From assembly GCF_000346465.2 (NCBI RefSeq), contig NC_034013.1:14700486-14764485 (forward strand): a stretch of DNA of 64,000 bases, given 5' to 3'. The number at the start of each line of letters is the position of its first letter. Positions within the stretch are counted from its first letter, which is position 1. The notes beneath the pieces were generated by a model. The model was given only the letters and a program-made list of their open reading frames with translations, made no database searches and had not been told where the DNA came from. Below are positions 38,843-51,059 of this stretch, piece after piece. The position numbers and the translations under genes were made by a program. Origin of the DNA: Prunus persica (taxonomy: Eukaryota; Streptophyta; Magnoliopsida; Rosales; Rosaceae).

Positions 38843-39513
38843 AAAAAAACCAACAAAAAAAGGCCCTGGTTGATCTTTAAGCTACAGAACAATAAAAGGA
38901 ATGACCAAAAACAAAAAAAAATAAAGGAAAGAATGATGCGTTTTCAGGTAGAATGCCTTTCCTCACCGGACATGAAAGCAGCCTTTCAATGACCAATTGC
39001 TATGTAAGAAAAGTCTCCATGGCAGTCACTGTTGCCGCATGGCCAGTCATTCTCAATGCCTCTTATTGATAGTTTGGCGACTCATTTTTATAAGACTTTC
39101 GACTCTATTAACAAGAGAGGATCAGCAATCAAACATCCTGCACTGAATTGGGATGTTCCAATCCATATACAGGTCATGCAAGTCTATCGGTGTTTGAGCT
39201 TATTTCCAATGCCTTTAAAGTCGCCAGTGAAATTGATTTTTAAGCGACAATACAAAACTTGACGCCTCAACTAGAAATTTTTAGTTCAAAACAAGTCTTG
39301 CAGAACAGATCAAACACAATTATTTCTTCATATCTATTCTGAAAATTGCTAAATTCTAGTGCTAATGGTTATCCATCCAAAATACAAAATCCATATTTTG
39401 GAAATTGCAAAGAACTTCCAAGATCATGAAAACCTGTTTGAACAGAAAACAACAATGCAAATCAATTCAGCAACACAACACAACGAACAATGTGAAACAA
39501 CTCCAGAATGCTA

Positions 39514-40095
39514 CTACTCCATAACAGCAACTCCTCCAGCAGCCTTTATTTTCTCAATTATGTCATTTGCTTCCTCTTTGGTAACCCCTTGTTTAAGGAC
39601 ACAGGGTACCTTTTCAACGAGATCCTTAGCCTCCTTTAATCCCAGACTGGTAAAGGTCCTGACTTCCTTGATTACCTTGATCTTTGCAGCTGTATCAAAC
39701 TTCTCCAATTTCACATCAAACGCTGTTTTTTCCACCTTCTTCTCTTCAGCCTTTGACGCACCAGCTGGCCCTCCCTGTGAACCCAAGTCCAAGCCTTCTG
39801 TTGATATGGGCTGCAACTTGGGAAGCCTTAGCCTCTCACCAAGAGTAGGACCAAGTTGGCAGCGTTCTTCAGGGGCCAGTGCTGCAATTCGCTCGGCGAG
39901 CTGAATGATTTTATCTGAGGGTGGAGGTCTAGGGCCATATGGATCATAGAATGCCGGATATTTGTATTTTTTTGGCTTGGCATCGGGATCCCTTGGAGCA
40001 AAATCAGGTTGGAAGCAACGAAACTGCAAAGGACCAGTTGTTTCAGGGAGAGTGGGCCGGGCACGAAAAGATCTGGCAAGTGCAACAAGCCTCAT
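39514..40095 (-). CDS. Mitochondrial large-subunit ribosomal protein bL12m
   Basis: L7/L12 stalk protein that recruits translation factors to the mitoribosome. It has 193 residues and one coding exon. The N-terminus [18 protein letters not shown] is Arg-rich and fits a mitochondrial presequence. A dimerisation region follows ([19 protein letters not shown]), then an Ala/Gly hinge with [19 protein letters not shown]. The C-terminal globular domain, about 122-193, has [33 protein letters not shown] and [16 protein letters not shown] chloroplast L12 would have a different transit peptide and no such long N-terminal extension. A leader intron is likely, since CTACG|GTGAGTTTG (donor near 40757) fits a non-coding first exon. 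Confidence 0.94.
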   Translation of the reverse strand: MRLVALARSFRARPTLPETTGPLQFRCFQPDFAPRDPDAKPKKYKYPAFYDPYGPRPPPSDKIIQLAERIAALAPEERCQLGPTLGERLRLPKLQPISTEGLDLGSQGGPAGASKAEEKKVEKTAFDVKLEKFDTAAKIKVIKEVRTFTSLGLKEAKDLVEKVPCVLKQGVTKEEANDIIEKIKAAGGVAVME

Positions 40096-40879
40096 GGTTC
40101 TTTTCGGTCAGTGGAAAAAGTGCCTCATACAACTTAAGATAGCAGAATAAAAGAGAGCTTCCTGTTTAAACTTTTGAGAACTCTCTTGCCTGGGGTAAAA
40201 AAAAGAAAAAAAAAAAGAAGAAACTTCAATTAGCAAAGGGAAGAACATTGCCTCTCTTTTTTTGTAGCCACTGACAACATAACTAATGTTTCATCATAAA
40301 TTTTATGAATGCAACATCTGCAGACTGGTCAAGTCTATAACTTTAGAGTAATTCTATATGTAAACTTACAGATGTAACAGAAAAACAATAAGAAAAAAGT
40401 AAATTTTATAGAGAATTCAAATGGGCATTTCCACAAACATGTGGTGTGAGAAACAGGATGCAATAACAATGACTCAAAGAAAACAAATAAATTCCCCAGA
40501 AAAGAAAACTCAACTATCAAATTTTCCAAACTAACCCAATATTAAACTATCCCATTAGCTGAGAAATCTCATTGTAAGCGCTTCTGACACTGAACTGACC
40601 CCTTTTGACTACAAACTCTTACGGTGGTTCTGGGTTTCTCATAAAACTCAAAACCCGTTGAAGAAACTCCGAAGCATCTCAATATTAAATAATATAAAAC
40701 AGGGAAACTCCAAAGCATGTAAAAGATTTAACAAAAACCCATAAGGAACAAACTCACCGTAGCTTTATAAATGCGAGCAAAAACCACCGCCAACTGCAAG
40801 AGAGCGAAATAAGACAAAGTGAGCAAAAGCGTAAGGAGATGATTATGGAAATTGTTCGGGTCGGGTTACAATTTTGCCC

Positions 40880-42402
40880 AAATGAAAATGATCTTTAACA
40901 GAAAATAGAATTGTCCATTTCGCCCAAAGTTTCTGGGCTAATAGACACAATGGTTTACCCCTTCGACCAATGTTGGGTCTCAACCCAATTGAGCAGCCCT
41001 AACTTTTGAAGGCTTAATCATCCTAATCAGTGTGCAACATGTCATATTATCAAAAGCTTCTATAATGAGGGTTTATCTTGAGGGGTTCAATTTAACCATC
41101 TAATTATAATTATGCATTGGATCAGACGGGCTGTTAAGGACCCTCTTATTCGCCTCCTTTCATATATCTTTTTATATTATTTTTTAAAATTTTGTTGATG
41201 CTAAGTACGGAAGGAGTACATCAATTAGCACTTTAGTTGAGTGGTGTTTCTCTTTCTAATGTTAAAGAGGTTTTGAGTTCAAAATTCCATCCCCATCAAT
41301 CAAACGAAGTTAGCTACCCAAATCCCATATGATGAAATGGTCCAAATTTTATTATATTAGTAACTCTCACGAAAATATATAACGTATTAGCATCGGACGT
41401 TGTATATATATGGCCTTTGCTTTAGTAAAATTATAGCATTGTGAGGGTTTCACATAATAAAACTTACAAGTGTGCCATAACGGGAAGGTCTTTTGTGTTT
41501 GTTCACTTATCCGATTTGAGTATAATTTATGGGATAGAAAACAACCTACGTTTGTTCAGTCAAAAAAAGCTTATCCAAATAAATTAGTTTAAAGTTCTTT
41601 CCTTTCATTTGAAATTCGTACCTTTTCCCATCTCGGAGAAGAGGGAAGGGAAGGGGAGACTTTTTGATCTTGTCCTTCCATTTCAATTTTCTCGTACCAA
41701 CAACCAGGGCAGGGCCTCAGGGGGTTACAATGGAGGAGCACATGGCATGAAAATAAAATTTTATATTAGTTTTGCTTTCACTGAAAACTCTGCTTTGCTC
41801 TCCTTTTATGTCTCAAGCATTCCCAACCACGCAGACAGAGTTTAAAACACTTTATCAACTTATGATAATAACTTTTGACCTCAAAAAGAAAACTTGTGAT
41901 AATAACTTAATCACACTCTCCCTCGATCATGCAGACAAACGGCACATAAAGATATAAGACTTAAGCAAGTACTAAATAACACATTAGTCTTTTGGACTAA
42001 AAAAACACTGCTAGTATATCTTCCTCGGTTTTACAACAATATCCTGCACCTTTGAATTTGTCTTGCACTTGCAGCCAACGAGAGTACAACAACCTTAGAA
42101 GAAAGACCAAAAAGAAAGGCAGTACTCATTTTTGGACTCTCCGTCTTCCCATTCACACACACACACTCTCTCGTTGTCCTTGTTAGGTCAATAAAGATGA
42201 AAGCAAGACCACCTTCATACATACCCAAAAAATTTAAATAAAAAAACACAAAGAAATTAAAACCCTTTTGGTCTCAAAAGGCATACATGCATATACTTAG
42301 AGAACTATAGTAGTGGTACTGGTAGTAGTTTGAATCCCTACTCTAAGATGCAGATGATGATTAATTAATTAATTAAAGTCACTAATCACACCTAATTAGA
42401 TT
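40880..42402. other. Intergenic DNA between bL12m and the Dof gene
   Basis: No gene seen. The part nearest 42402 is presumably the Dof 3'-UTR. It contains a weak SINE-like segment described separately. Confidence 0.55.
41220..41300 (+). repeat. Possible tRNA-derived SINE remnant
   Basis: A-box-like TAGTTGAGTGG and a degraded B box (GAGTTCAAAATTC) are found at tRNA-like spacing. No ends were identified. Confidence 0.28.
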
Positions 42403-43878
42403 TTAGACTAATGGGTTTGTGGTGGAGGGGCCATAATTGTTCATGACATTGGTCCATGATCCTAGACCATTGAGGTACCCAAATGACTCCTTTCCATGGT
42501 CAGAGCAGCCTTGGTCTTGCCACTCAAGGGACAAGAGCTTAGTGTTTGGCTTCACATCCATTCCATTTTGGTGATGATCCTGATCATGACTTGCTTGGTG
42601 ATCATATGGTAACATCAACCTCTGGCAAGTGTCCATGAAATTACCGTTCTGCCCATCAAATGATGACATCCCAAATGGAGAGCAAAGGCCATGATGAAAA
42701 CTTGACTCACCACCCATATTATTTGCAAGCCCACCCATCATTCCCAAATCAGCACCATTCCCCATAAAGTCATAATTCCTAGCATTCCCAACTATGGCTT
42801 CCAATTTGCTCTCCATGAAATCAATAGGCCTTGGGTTGTTGTTGTTATTACTCTCAAGCATACCATTGTACCTGCTGTCCATGAAACTAGGGTTATTATT
42901 ACTCCCAAGCATCAAGCCATTGAGGTGTGAAAATTGCATCTGATCAGGAAATGAAAGGTGGAGATCAGTTGGGTTGTGAGAAACTGATGAGGATGATGAG
43001 CCAGCATTCTGGTTCATCAATGGATTATGAGGCTCATTGGGTTTCTTGGAAGCAACTTTCTTGTTCTTTCTGCAGCCACCACCCACAGGAATGTTCCTGA
43101 GGGTGCCTCCTTTGGTCCAGTACCTTCTGCAGGTCTTGCAAAAGTACCTAGGCTGAGAGAGGCTGTAGTTGTTGTAGTAGCAGAACTTGGTGTGGGTAGA
43201 GTCACATCTAGGGCACTTGAGGGCTTGGTCATGCTGGGGCCTCAGCCTTCTCTCTATCAAGGGCCGTGAGCAGGTTAACATGTCCCCAGATAATGGTGAG
43301 GAAGAGTCCATGGGAGAGTCCTCGTGCATCGTTCCCTGACAGGGAAAGGAATTAGGAGATATTTTGTCAGAACTATAATATAATTTTACAGGACGACACA
43401 TTCTTTGTCCTTTCACCACATCTCAATCAATCAAATGTAAAGGCATTTTGGATTGTCCCCAATTTATACATTTTGGTGCCACAAAAATCCCGGGATTTGT
43501 TGCATTATCTTCCACATATATATTCAGTGAAATTAGTCTAGTTTTTCAACAAAATTGAGAAAATAAAAAATGGGAACTTTTTGAAGTGCTCTATTATTAT
43601 CATCAAAATGAATTTGATCAAATTTCTCATGGGCAAGTTTTGTTTATGAATGTGGTTCTCTCTCATCCATCAACAATGGCATTTTCTATGGCATTAACTA
43701 GAGCATTATCTAAGATAACCCTAGGAAAAATGTATATTAATTATGCTCAATTATATCTTCTTGTTGCATTTAGGGTACGAACACCTAGAATAAATGCAGT
43801 ATAAATTAAACCACAAGCAGAACGTACCTGTAACCAGTCAGATGAATCCATGCAAACTTGCAGAGAGTTATGGCCCAT
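42403..43878 (-). CDS. Dof zinc-finger transcription factor (AtDof5.6/HCA2-like)
   Basis: Plant-specific Dof factor that binds AAAG-core sites. Two exons: 43878-43828 encodes [17 protein letters not shown], and 43335-42403 begins at TGTCAG|GGAACG; together they give 327 residues. The longer open frame reaching 43419 reads through intron and is not the true start. The Dof finger has the C-x2-C-x21-C-x2-C pattern at C58, C61, C83 and C86 ([14 protein letters not shown]), followed by [18 protein letters not shown]. The short first exon resembles AtDof5.6/HCA2, a regulator of vascular and interfascicular cambium, so a vascular role is a reasonable guess only. The C-terminus is Asn/Met-rich and ends [20 protein letters not shown] (CT)n tract lies upstream. 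Confidence 0.93.
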
Positions 43879-44174
43879 CAAACAAATTCACCTATGGCTC
43901 GTCACTAAAACCCAGATCAATGAAGCAGACGAAAAAGGAGCAATATTTTTAACCAAAGCTCTTCCTTCACACACACTTCATTCCTAAGCTCTCTCAGTCT
44001 CACTAGAGTAAGAAAACCAGTTTCTTTATAGAACTAGAAAAGGCACTGAGAGAATTAGTGAGGAGATGAAGAGGAGGAGGGTTTTTATTGTGTGGCTTCT
44101 TGTTGGGTTGGTGTGGAAGAGTGGAACTATAAGAAGGCAACAAAAGGGCTGAGTGGCAGCTGCCTGCTAAACTA

Positions 44175-44175
<1 letters not shown>

Positions 44176-44213
<38 letters not shown>
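44176..44213. repeat. (CT)n microsatellite upstream of the Dof gene
   Basis: About nineteen CT dinucleotides, about 300 bp upstream of the Dof start codon and possibly within its 5'-UTR or core promoter, where GA/CT tracts are common in plants. Confidence 0.9.
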
Positions 44214-44214
<1 letters not shown>

Positions 44215-44974
44215 GCAGGATTTGGCTTACGGCACCGTCGGTGGGCAATATGAGTGGGCCCCCACAATGTCTGCACGAGGCCCAACACTGGCCCCACCCC
44301 TTACCTCAGCTTGACTAAAACCCCTCCTCCTCTAACCAACGGCCACGATGCCATCAAGGGAGTTTGGGCAACACAACCTGGGCCGTTGATGTTGGTAGTA
44401 CACACGTCAGAGATCACGGCGTGGTCGTCACACTTGAACGAGCGTCAGTTTATTATGTGGACATGACAGAAGCTGAGAGAGAGACTGAGAGAGGGTTTGA
44501 GTTGAGACAGAATATTTGGGTCCTCGATAAAGAAGCATACCGAAAGAGCACTCCACTTGCGGGCCCTGATGTGTGGGGGCCCTTCTCCCTCCTCCTACAA
44601 GCAAAGGATATATTCTCCCCCCAAACCCTCTAGTCACGTGGCACCCGTTAGTATATAGGCAATATGTATGTCCCACTGTTTTTATAGACTTACAGTCGAG
44701 TTCATAATTCAACTTCATATAGAGAGAAAGCTGATTTCAAAACACGCTTGATTTGATATAAAATATTGTTCTCAAACTATATATTGATTGAAATGTTTGA
44801 TGAGCTAAATTATCGTCTGAATGCATGATTTATAAATTAACAATTAATGAGAGCTGCACTTTTTATCACGTTTATCTTCATTTTGTATAACTTCATTGTA
44901 CACTTTGCAAAGAAGAAAAAATAAGAAATGAGAATCGAGCCCAGAACCCATCATAAATGAAGCTCTAATGCCAC

Positions 44975-45133
44975 TTTTTTTTTTCTTTTTTTTTTTCTTT
45001 TTTTTGAGATCTTTTCCTATTGGAAGGGGCGATAGCATATTAAACTCACACACACAACACGGATGCTAGGACTTGAACCCAAGACCTTGCCTGAAGGAGT
45101 AAATATTCCAAACCACTACACTAGTGGATCTTT
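44975..45133 (-). mobile_element. tRNA-derived SINE with TSDs and poly-A tail
   Basis: On the minus strand the element carries an A box TAGTGTAGTGG and a B box GGGTTCAAGTCC at tRNA spacing, and ends in an A-rich tail (TCAAAAAAAAG and further A runs). TGCCAC flanks both sides (44969-44974 and 45134-45139), followed by T-rich sequence, giving a target duplication typical of LINE-mobilised SINEs. No coding capacity. Confidence 0.78.
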
Positions 45134-45139
45134 TGCCAC

Positions 45140-48100
45140 ATTTTAATAACTACCAATCCTAAAATTTTAAGCCATCAATTCATACCAAGCTTAAAATTAC
45201 AACCTAACCCGTATGCAACATTAGCTTTCATAACCCAACTCAAATGAAATTTAAAGCTTGGAGGGGTTATGGCTTAGAATTTAGAACAAGGAACATTCGA
45301 ATTATGCTCTCATCATCAGTGTAAAATATAAGTAAACAAGCATGCATCATGCATGCCATAACTAAGTAATGGAGGATGCTGGATCTTGGTAGCTTGAGGT
45401 TGATGGCGTGATGGACACACTGAAAATCATGGGGGCCCAAAGTTCACTTTGTCAGATGGTGAATAAAGTGGGGTTTGTGCCCACGTTAATTTCACCGTAC
45501 AGAAAACCAACTGTTCTATATTCTTATATCTATACAAAGGAAAGGACGACGGTGAATCCATCTGATTTTTAGTGTTCTTCTCTCTGCTATGCATCAGATT
45601 TCAATGATCAGCTTCCATTTTATCATTTTGCTTTGTTTCTTTTTAATTATTTGTTGGTGTTGAACCAATTAAAGAAACTTTCATAATTACTTTGTGACGA
45701 GCTTGCATGCGGGGGTTTTGAAAGTGAGCAATCATTTGTTAGGTGTTGAACCATATGCATGAAGGACCACGTACCACTGGCTTTTTCCTATATGTGTTTT
45801 CCAATAATCTATGAAATTTATCAAAATTAATATGTTTGATCTCTCATAATAATCTAACTTGCTTCAACTTTGATGAGCACTATTCATCCATTTATCGACT
45901 TTGCAAACCTTAGAGTGCTTAATCACAACCATCGTATAAAACATGAGCCAAATTTTATGTGAGGAGAGTGTGAGGAACGACTTTATGCATCATTTAACTT
46001 ATGACTGCTTGTTTTTGTAATCGAGTAATTGTGAGAGAACAACATATATTCTTCTTCCCGATAGAGTCTTTTCACATGTGTATTTGTACTTGAGAGCATT
46101 TGTGTCTCACATTGCTTGGATGACCTGCCTAGCTAATATTAAGAGTTGTTAGGATAGCTAGTTAAAGATCTAGATAGTGAGAGAGAGGGAAAGGTTAAAA
46201 ACCCTTCATCTACAAGGAAAAACTTGGGGCCATTCTTTTCAAGACAAAATTGAAGTGCAAAAGTGCATGCATATAAGAAACAAATCTTAGCTCCTACACA
46301 CTTGTCAACTTTATTTACATTATCCGTTTCAAAAAAATTTGTTCTTCCTTCATGGAACACATTGTAGCTAGGGCATTTTAAGAATAAAAAGACCAATAAT
46401 TCAGTATTAATTTGGATATATACTACTTTTCCTTCTGCATTGCACATGCCATGCACTACGGGGGCATGTTTTGTATATTCGATAAATCAAGGATCAGACA
46501 GATCACTTTAAAAGTGTGTCCCTTAATTCACTAACTTACAACTAAAAATGGGTCGATGCAAATCTTGAGTTTGAAGCTTCTGAACACCTGTCCCATAATG
46601 GCATAATCTCATCTCTTTATGTAACATCTTGCTTTGTCCTCGATCCTTTTTTCATTTCTTCTCTTCTCTCACTCAAATAAAAGCTATGGAAAGGACAGTA
46701 CATAATGCCACAAAGTTTATTCTTAAATTCTTTACATCTTTGCCTCTTCTTTTTTTCTTTTTTCAAATGGAAGAATGTCAATGTGCTTGTTGTTGTTCAT
46801 CAGCCAATACAAAACCACGATCTGGGGTTACAAAATTTGAGTTCAAATTTCAAAATTCCAAGGGCATGGCCCGTGGTCCGTGGATATCATATGATATGTA
46901 TCAAATGCCAAATTGTGTCCAAAGCATTCCTAGCCTTTGATTATGATCAGGTTGTGATCGATGGTGTGGTGGTCCTATTCATCATGATGGTCAAACAAGC
47001 CAAAACCTCGTTATGGGTGCAGTCAATCAGGTTCTTTGGGGCCAAAAGAAGGACCCCACCATGAGTCTGTCGATCCCAAAGCCTATTAGGCCATGAGTAG
47101 GTTAATCATGCAGGTGTTGGAGCAAAATCCCCAACTTGGTCTTGGGACCATATTATTTATTACAAAAGTTTCATGATGTCACTCTCTTGCTCATCATCTG
47201 GGAATTTCCTTGTGGTTCTAAACTTAGAGGTTGAGAGTAATACTCTCAAAAAGTAAAGTAATTATATAATGTGTCTCACTCACGCACGAGAGAGATAAAT
47301 ATGGATGATTTTGTTTGAAAAAAAAAAAGAAAAAAGAATGATTGTGTACAATTTGTGGTATTTATATCAATGAATACATTTTATCTCAAGATTTTGTAAT
47401 ATGCTAAATTAAGAACTGAGAGATGAAGAAAGAGAAATACACATTATTATATATAATTTATAGCGTTTAACGAAAAAAGAGAAATACTGTACACATGATT
47501 GTATACAACTTTATGACTTCCAGAGGTATTAGTGAACTAGCATGTTCCGCATCCATTCTTATGCATTTGAAACCAAAACAAGAGTGAGAAAAAGAAGCTT
47601 ACGTGTGGTATGGTATGTGACTAGAACGACCAATAGTCTAAGATTATGTCCACTTTCTCTTCAACTAAGAAATCAACGGCATGTTTCTATATATACACAA
47701 GTCTGCTACAAGATCACACTTGCGGTCAGTCTCTTATCCGCATGCGCGACACTTCCAGCGCTGACTGCGGCGCAGCACATAGCAAGCAAACAAAGTCGCA
47801 AAAATTCCCTTCTTCATATAACTCTACCAAATTAATTAATTGACCAATCTAGTGGGTCGGTGGACAGGATCTTAAGCCCCAGCCTTTTGTTATTTTTATT
47901 TTTAATTAAAAGAAAAAACCCTATTCTAGTTTCTCTTTGTTTCTCTAGCTATCTGTCAGCATGATTGTTGTCTCTGTTATTTCTGCGGGGTCCCGGCATT
48001 GTCCAGTGAACCCGGCCGAGCGTCCCTTGGATATGATGTAACCCTAGACATTCTTGCATCGTCTTCTTGTGCATATTTTTGTCCTCTTTGTTGCTTGTGG

Positions 48101-48360
48101 CTTGAGGCTTGTGTACATAGTCAATATTAATTAATTGTTAACTCTTTGAGAATCTTGTGATTAGTGAATCTAGAAGGAATTTGGATTGTTTTGAGGGCGA
48201 TGCTGCTTGTATTAGTCAATCAAATAGGCTGAGCAACTAAGTCACTTATTTAGTGGATTGACACAATATTTTTAGATATGTATAATGTATTGCGTGAGGA
48301 TTATGTTCACATTGTGTCTTATCTTAGATCTTTAACATTGACAAAAAAGAATATATATAA
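45140..48360. other. Intergenic DNA, no gene seen
   Basis: Open frames near 46629-47064 and 47542-47843 overlap in different frames, have no recognisable domain and are not linked to other exons. I treat them as chance. Confidence 0.5.
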
Positions 48361-48362
48361 AA

Positions 48363-48720
48363 TCTTTTTTTATTGAGGGATTCTTTAAATTATTTTATTT
48401 GAGGGACATTAGTCTTTAGGGTACTGTACTAATTTTTTTTCAACCATCCAAACTATATATTTTTCAAGTATTCATTTAAAGATCATCCTTAAAAAAAACA
48501 AATAAACTAAAAATCATCAAGGCATCTATTTGAGACCAACACAATCAATGAACACGGTGCTTCAAGAAAATACTTAAATTTTAATAATTTAATGAATGAC
48601 CAAATGATATCGGATTCAAGTGATTTTTGTGTAGAGATGATTTTTGAATGAATATCTACAAAAGAGACAGTTTGGATTAGTGAAATATAAGGCAGAGAGG
48701 GTCCTACAAAGGTGTCACCT
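48363..48720. mobile_element. Foldback MITE, copy 3, right end truncated
   Basis: It follows the copy at 8586 along most of its length: TTTATTTGAGGGACATTAG at the left, CAAATGATATCGGATTCAAG in the middle, GTTTGGATTAGTGAAATA near the right. It stops at about GGTGTCACCT, without the terminal arm. It lies after an ATATATAT tract. Confidence 0.75.
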
Positions 48721-49450
48721 TAGCAGCAAACTCATATATGCAGAAAAATTGCTCAAAGACAGTAAAGTCTCGATCACCACCGGGATCCCAAAGCCCTAAC
48801 AGAAAGGAACTCGACAAGAGAGGAATAGAGATTGCAACCAATAGCCCTAGCTGCCTAAAATAAGAACCAACACTAAAGATCCTATAACGCACAAAAGTCA
48901 TACTATCCAAGAGATAATAGCAGAGCTAGTGTAGGGAAACTCGTAACCCCAACCGTCACTCCCCCGGCTACCAACAAGAGCAGAGCAGCCGAACCTGAGT
49001 TGACGACGAAGGAGAGGAGAAGACAAAGACCTGATCGAAACAAAAGCCATTTCTGCATAGATTGGCTCGCGCAGAGAGCAACACCACCACACAGACCAAC
49101 AGCCAAATCAAATCGATAATACCAATAGCCAACGTCGAGAAGGGACCAGACGCCAAAGACAATCGGAAGCAGAAGTGAACGTGAAGAGCAAAGGGAAGAT
49201 GGAGCCAGAAAAGCTCGTGTCGCCAAACCCTAGGCACCCTAACTTTTAACCTTCCATGAGGGCACAATGTCGGTATGGGCTGAACGAGACCACGACAGGC
49301 ATCGATAATCGAAGGTGAGGGTGATAGGATGAGGACGATGGAGCGCTAAGGAGAAGGAAGCGTGACGACGGCAGTTGCCAAAAGGCAAAAGCTACACCCA
49401 AACCCTAACGCTAGTCTCTCCTCACTAGCGAGAGAGAATCCATGTACTTT
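48721..49450. other. GC-richer stretch of unknown nature
   Basis: Base composition is visibly richer in G+C than its surroundings. On the minus strand several overlapping frames stay open with no recognisable domain. It starts exactly where MITE copy 3 is truncated. It may be part of an older, unidentified repeat or a decayed gene. Confidence 0.4.
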
Positions 49451-51050
49451 TATGCTTAATTATAGAATTTTCGTACAATAAAATAAAAAAAGTTCTAACA
49501 TTAAATTATGACATTTGGAATGAAAATAAGTTATGTCATGCATTTTGAGATATATTACACTAGAGTTTATGGATCATTTAACGGTGAACTATTCGTTTTA
49601 AAGTAGATATATATTAGAAAATAATTTGGGTATATGCACAATATTACCAATCCGCATGTTATAATCAAAGATAATAGTGGTTTTATTTTTCAAAATTCAT
49701 TGAAATATTAACTATCAATCGACAAATTAATCTATAATCAATAGAAGAAATACGGTTCTTGATCATCCCACTTGAAAATATGTAATTACTTCCTTTAAGA
49801 TTAAGTCATTGATTAGCAGTACATGCGTGCATCACATGGTTGGCGGCTTGAGAGAAATCCACATCCAATTTTCACCGCACGCCATATATTAATTACCTAA
49901 TCCATATTAATCCTCGACTATAATTGGTTTCATACCATCAAAAGCTATATCACCATACTGATTGATATATTGGGTTGCACGTATAATCAGAAACGAATCA
50001 AGAAATTTTTTCAATTTTTTAAAAATCTTTTCCTTGACCTGTGTCTCAATGAAGGCATGTATTAATGTGAAGATACTTACCGGTTTCAAACTTCTTCAGA
50101 TGATCCCAAACCTTGGCCTTCTTTTTCTCGGGGGAAGAATCACAAGTGGACCTGAAGAAATATAGAGTAGAGAGGGATAATAAGTGCTAGACAAAGCTTT
50201 TACGAATGCGACAATGACTGTGACATTCTCGGCAGAGCTACTTTGTAGCAACGAAAGTGGAGCTCGAAACCCCTGGCTGGCCTTCTTTTTCTCGGAGGCA
50301 TTCTCGGCACAATGCCGCCATAATAAGAGGAGAGAGAGAGAGGCACGAAGAAAGCATCTATTGAAACACAAGTTTGTTTAAACTTGATATGTATGAGCCA
50401 ATTACACCAACAGTTTTCACCGGTGAATTAAAACAAGCAAAACAAGTAAGGCGGTGACTTAAACACTAATATAAGAGAAAGAAGTGAGACTTACAACAGC
50501 AGTTACATTACCCAACAATGGCAACCCCTGCAGGCTGCAGCATCAGGCAACTCCACGAACCATAGTAAAGATAGCAGTGCTCATACATATGCCCTCGAAC
50601 CAGTAGATGAAAATATCCTCTCTTTTTTTGGTCAAAAGATGAAAATATCCTTACTAATGAGTCGGTTGATGAAAAATAAGAACTTTAAACCAATGTGAAA
50701 ATAATTTCAATAAATAAAGATGAGTATTGAAAAAAAAAAATGTAAGTTGGATTCAAGCGCTTTCAAGTGCGGGGTAATTACATTTTAATTGTTATATTTT
50801 ATATTTCAGATTTCGTGCGACATGCATTGCATCCGTGTGTGACTTGTGTAACAAAATTAGTGATAGCAATTTTAAGATGTTTTAACATTACAAAATTAAT
50901 GATAACAATATATCTTTCAACCTTGTCGATCGGTTGGTACAAAGAAAATATAATTAATAAGCCAATTACAATCAATCTAGTCTCATTTTGCTTGAAACCA
51001 GTTGACTAGCTAAAAACAAAATAAGGTCTAAAGAGAAGCTACATATTTAT
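49451..51050. other. Intergenic DNA downstream of DUF2828 gene A
   Basis: No gene recognised. The last ~170 bp (from about 50880) resembles sequence downstream of gene B and belongs to the duplicated unit. Confidence 0.5.
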
Positions 51051-51059
51051 AGGTGTATG

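Noticed and set aside
43336..43419. N-terminal extension of the Dof protein by direct read-through
   Set aside because: It crosses a strong acceptor (CCCTGTCAG|GGAACG), and a matching first exon with the family-like N-terminus exists at 43878-43828.
46629..47064. Two overlapping plus-strand frames as a gene
   Set aside because: They overlap in different frames, lack recognisable motifs and lie in intergenic DNA with no splice partners.
48903..49267. Overlapping minus-strand frames as a membrane protein gene
   Set aside because: Three frames are open over the same DNA, which reflects composition. No domain, start context or splice structure supports one of them.
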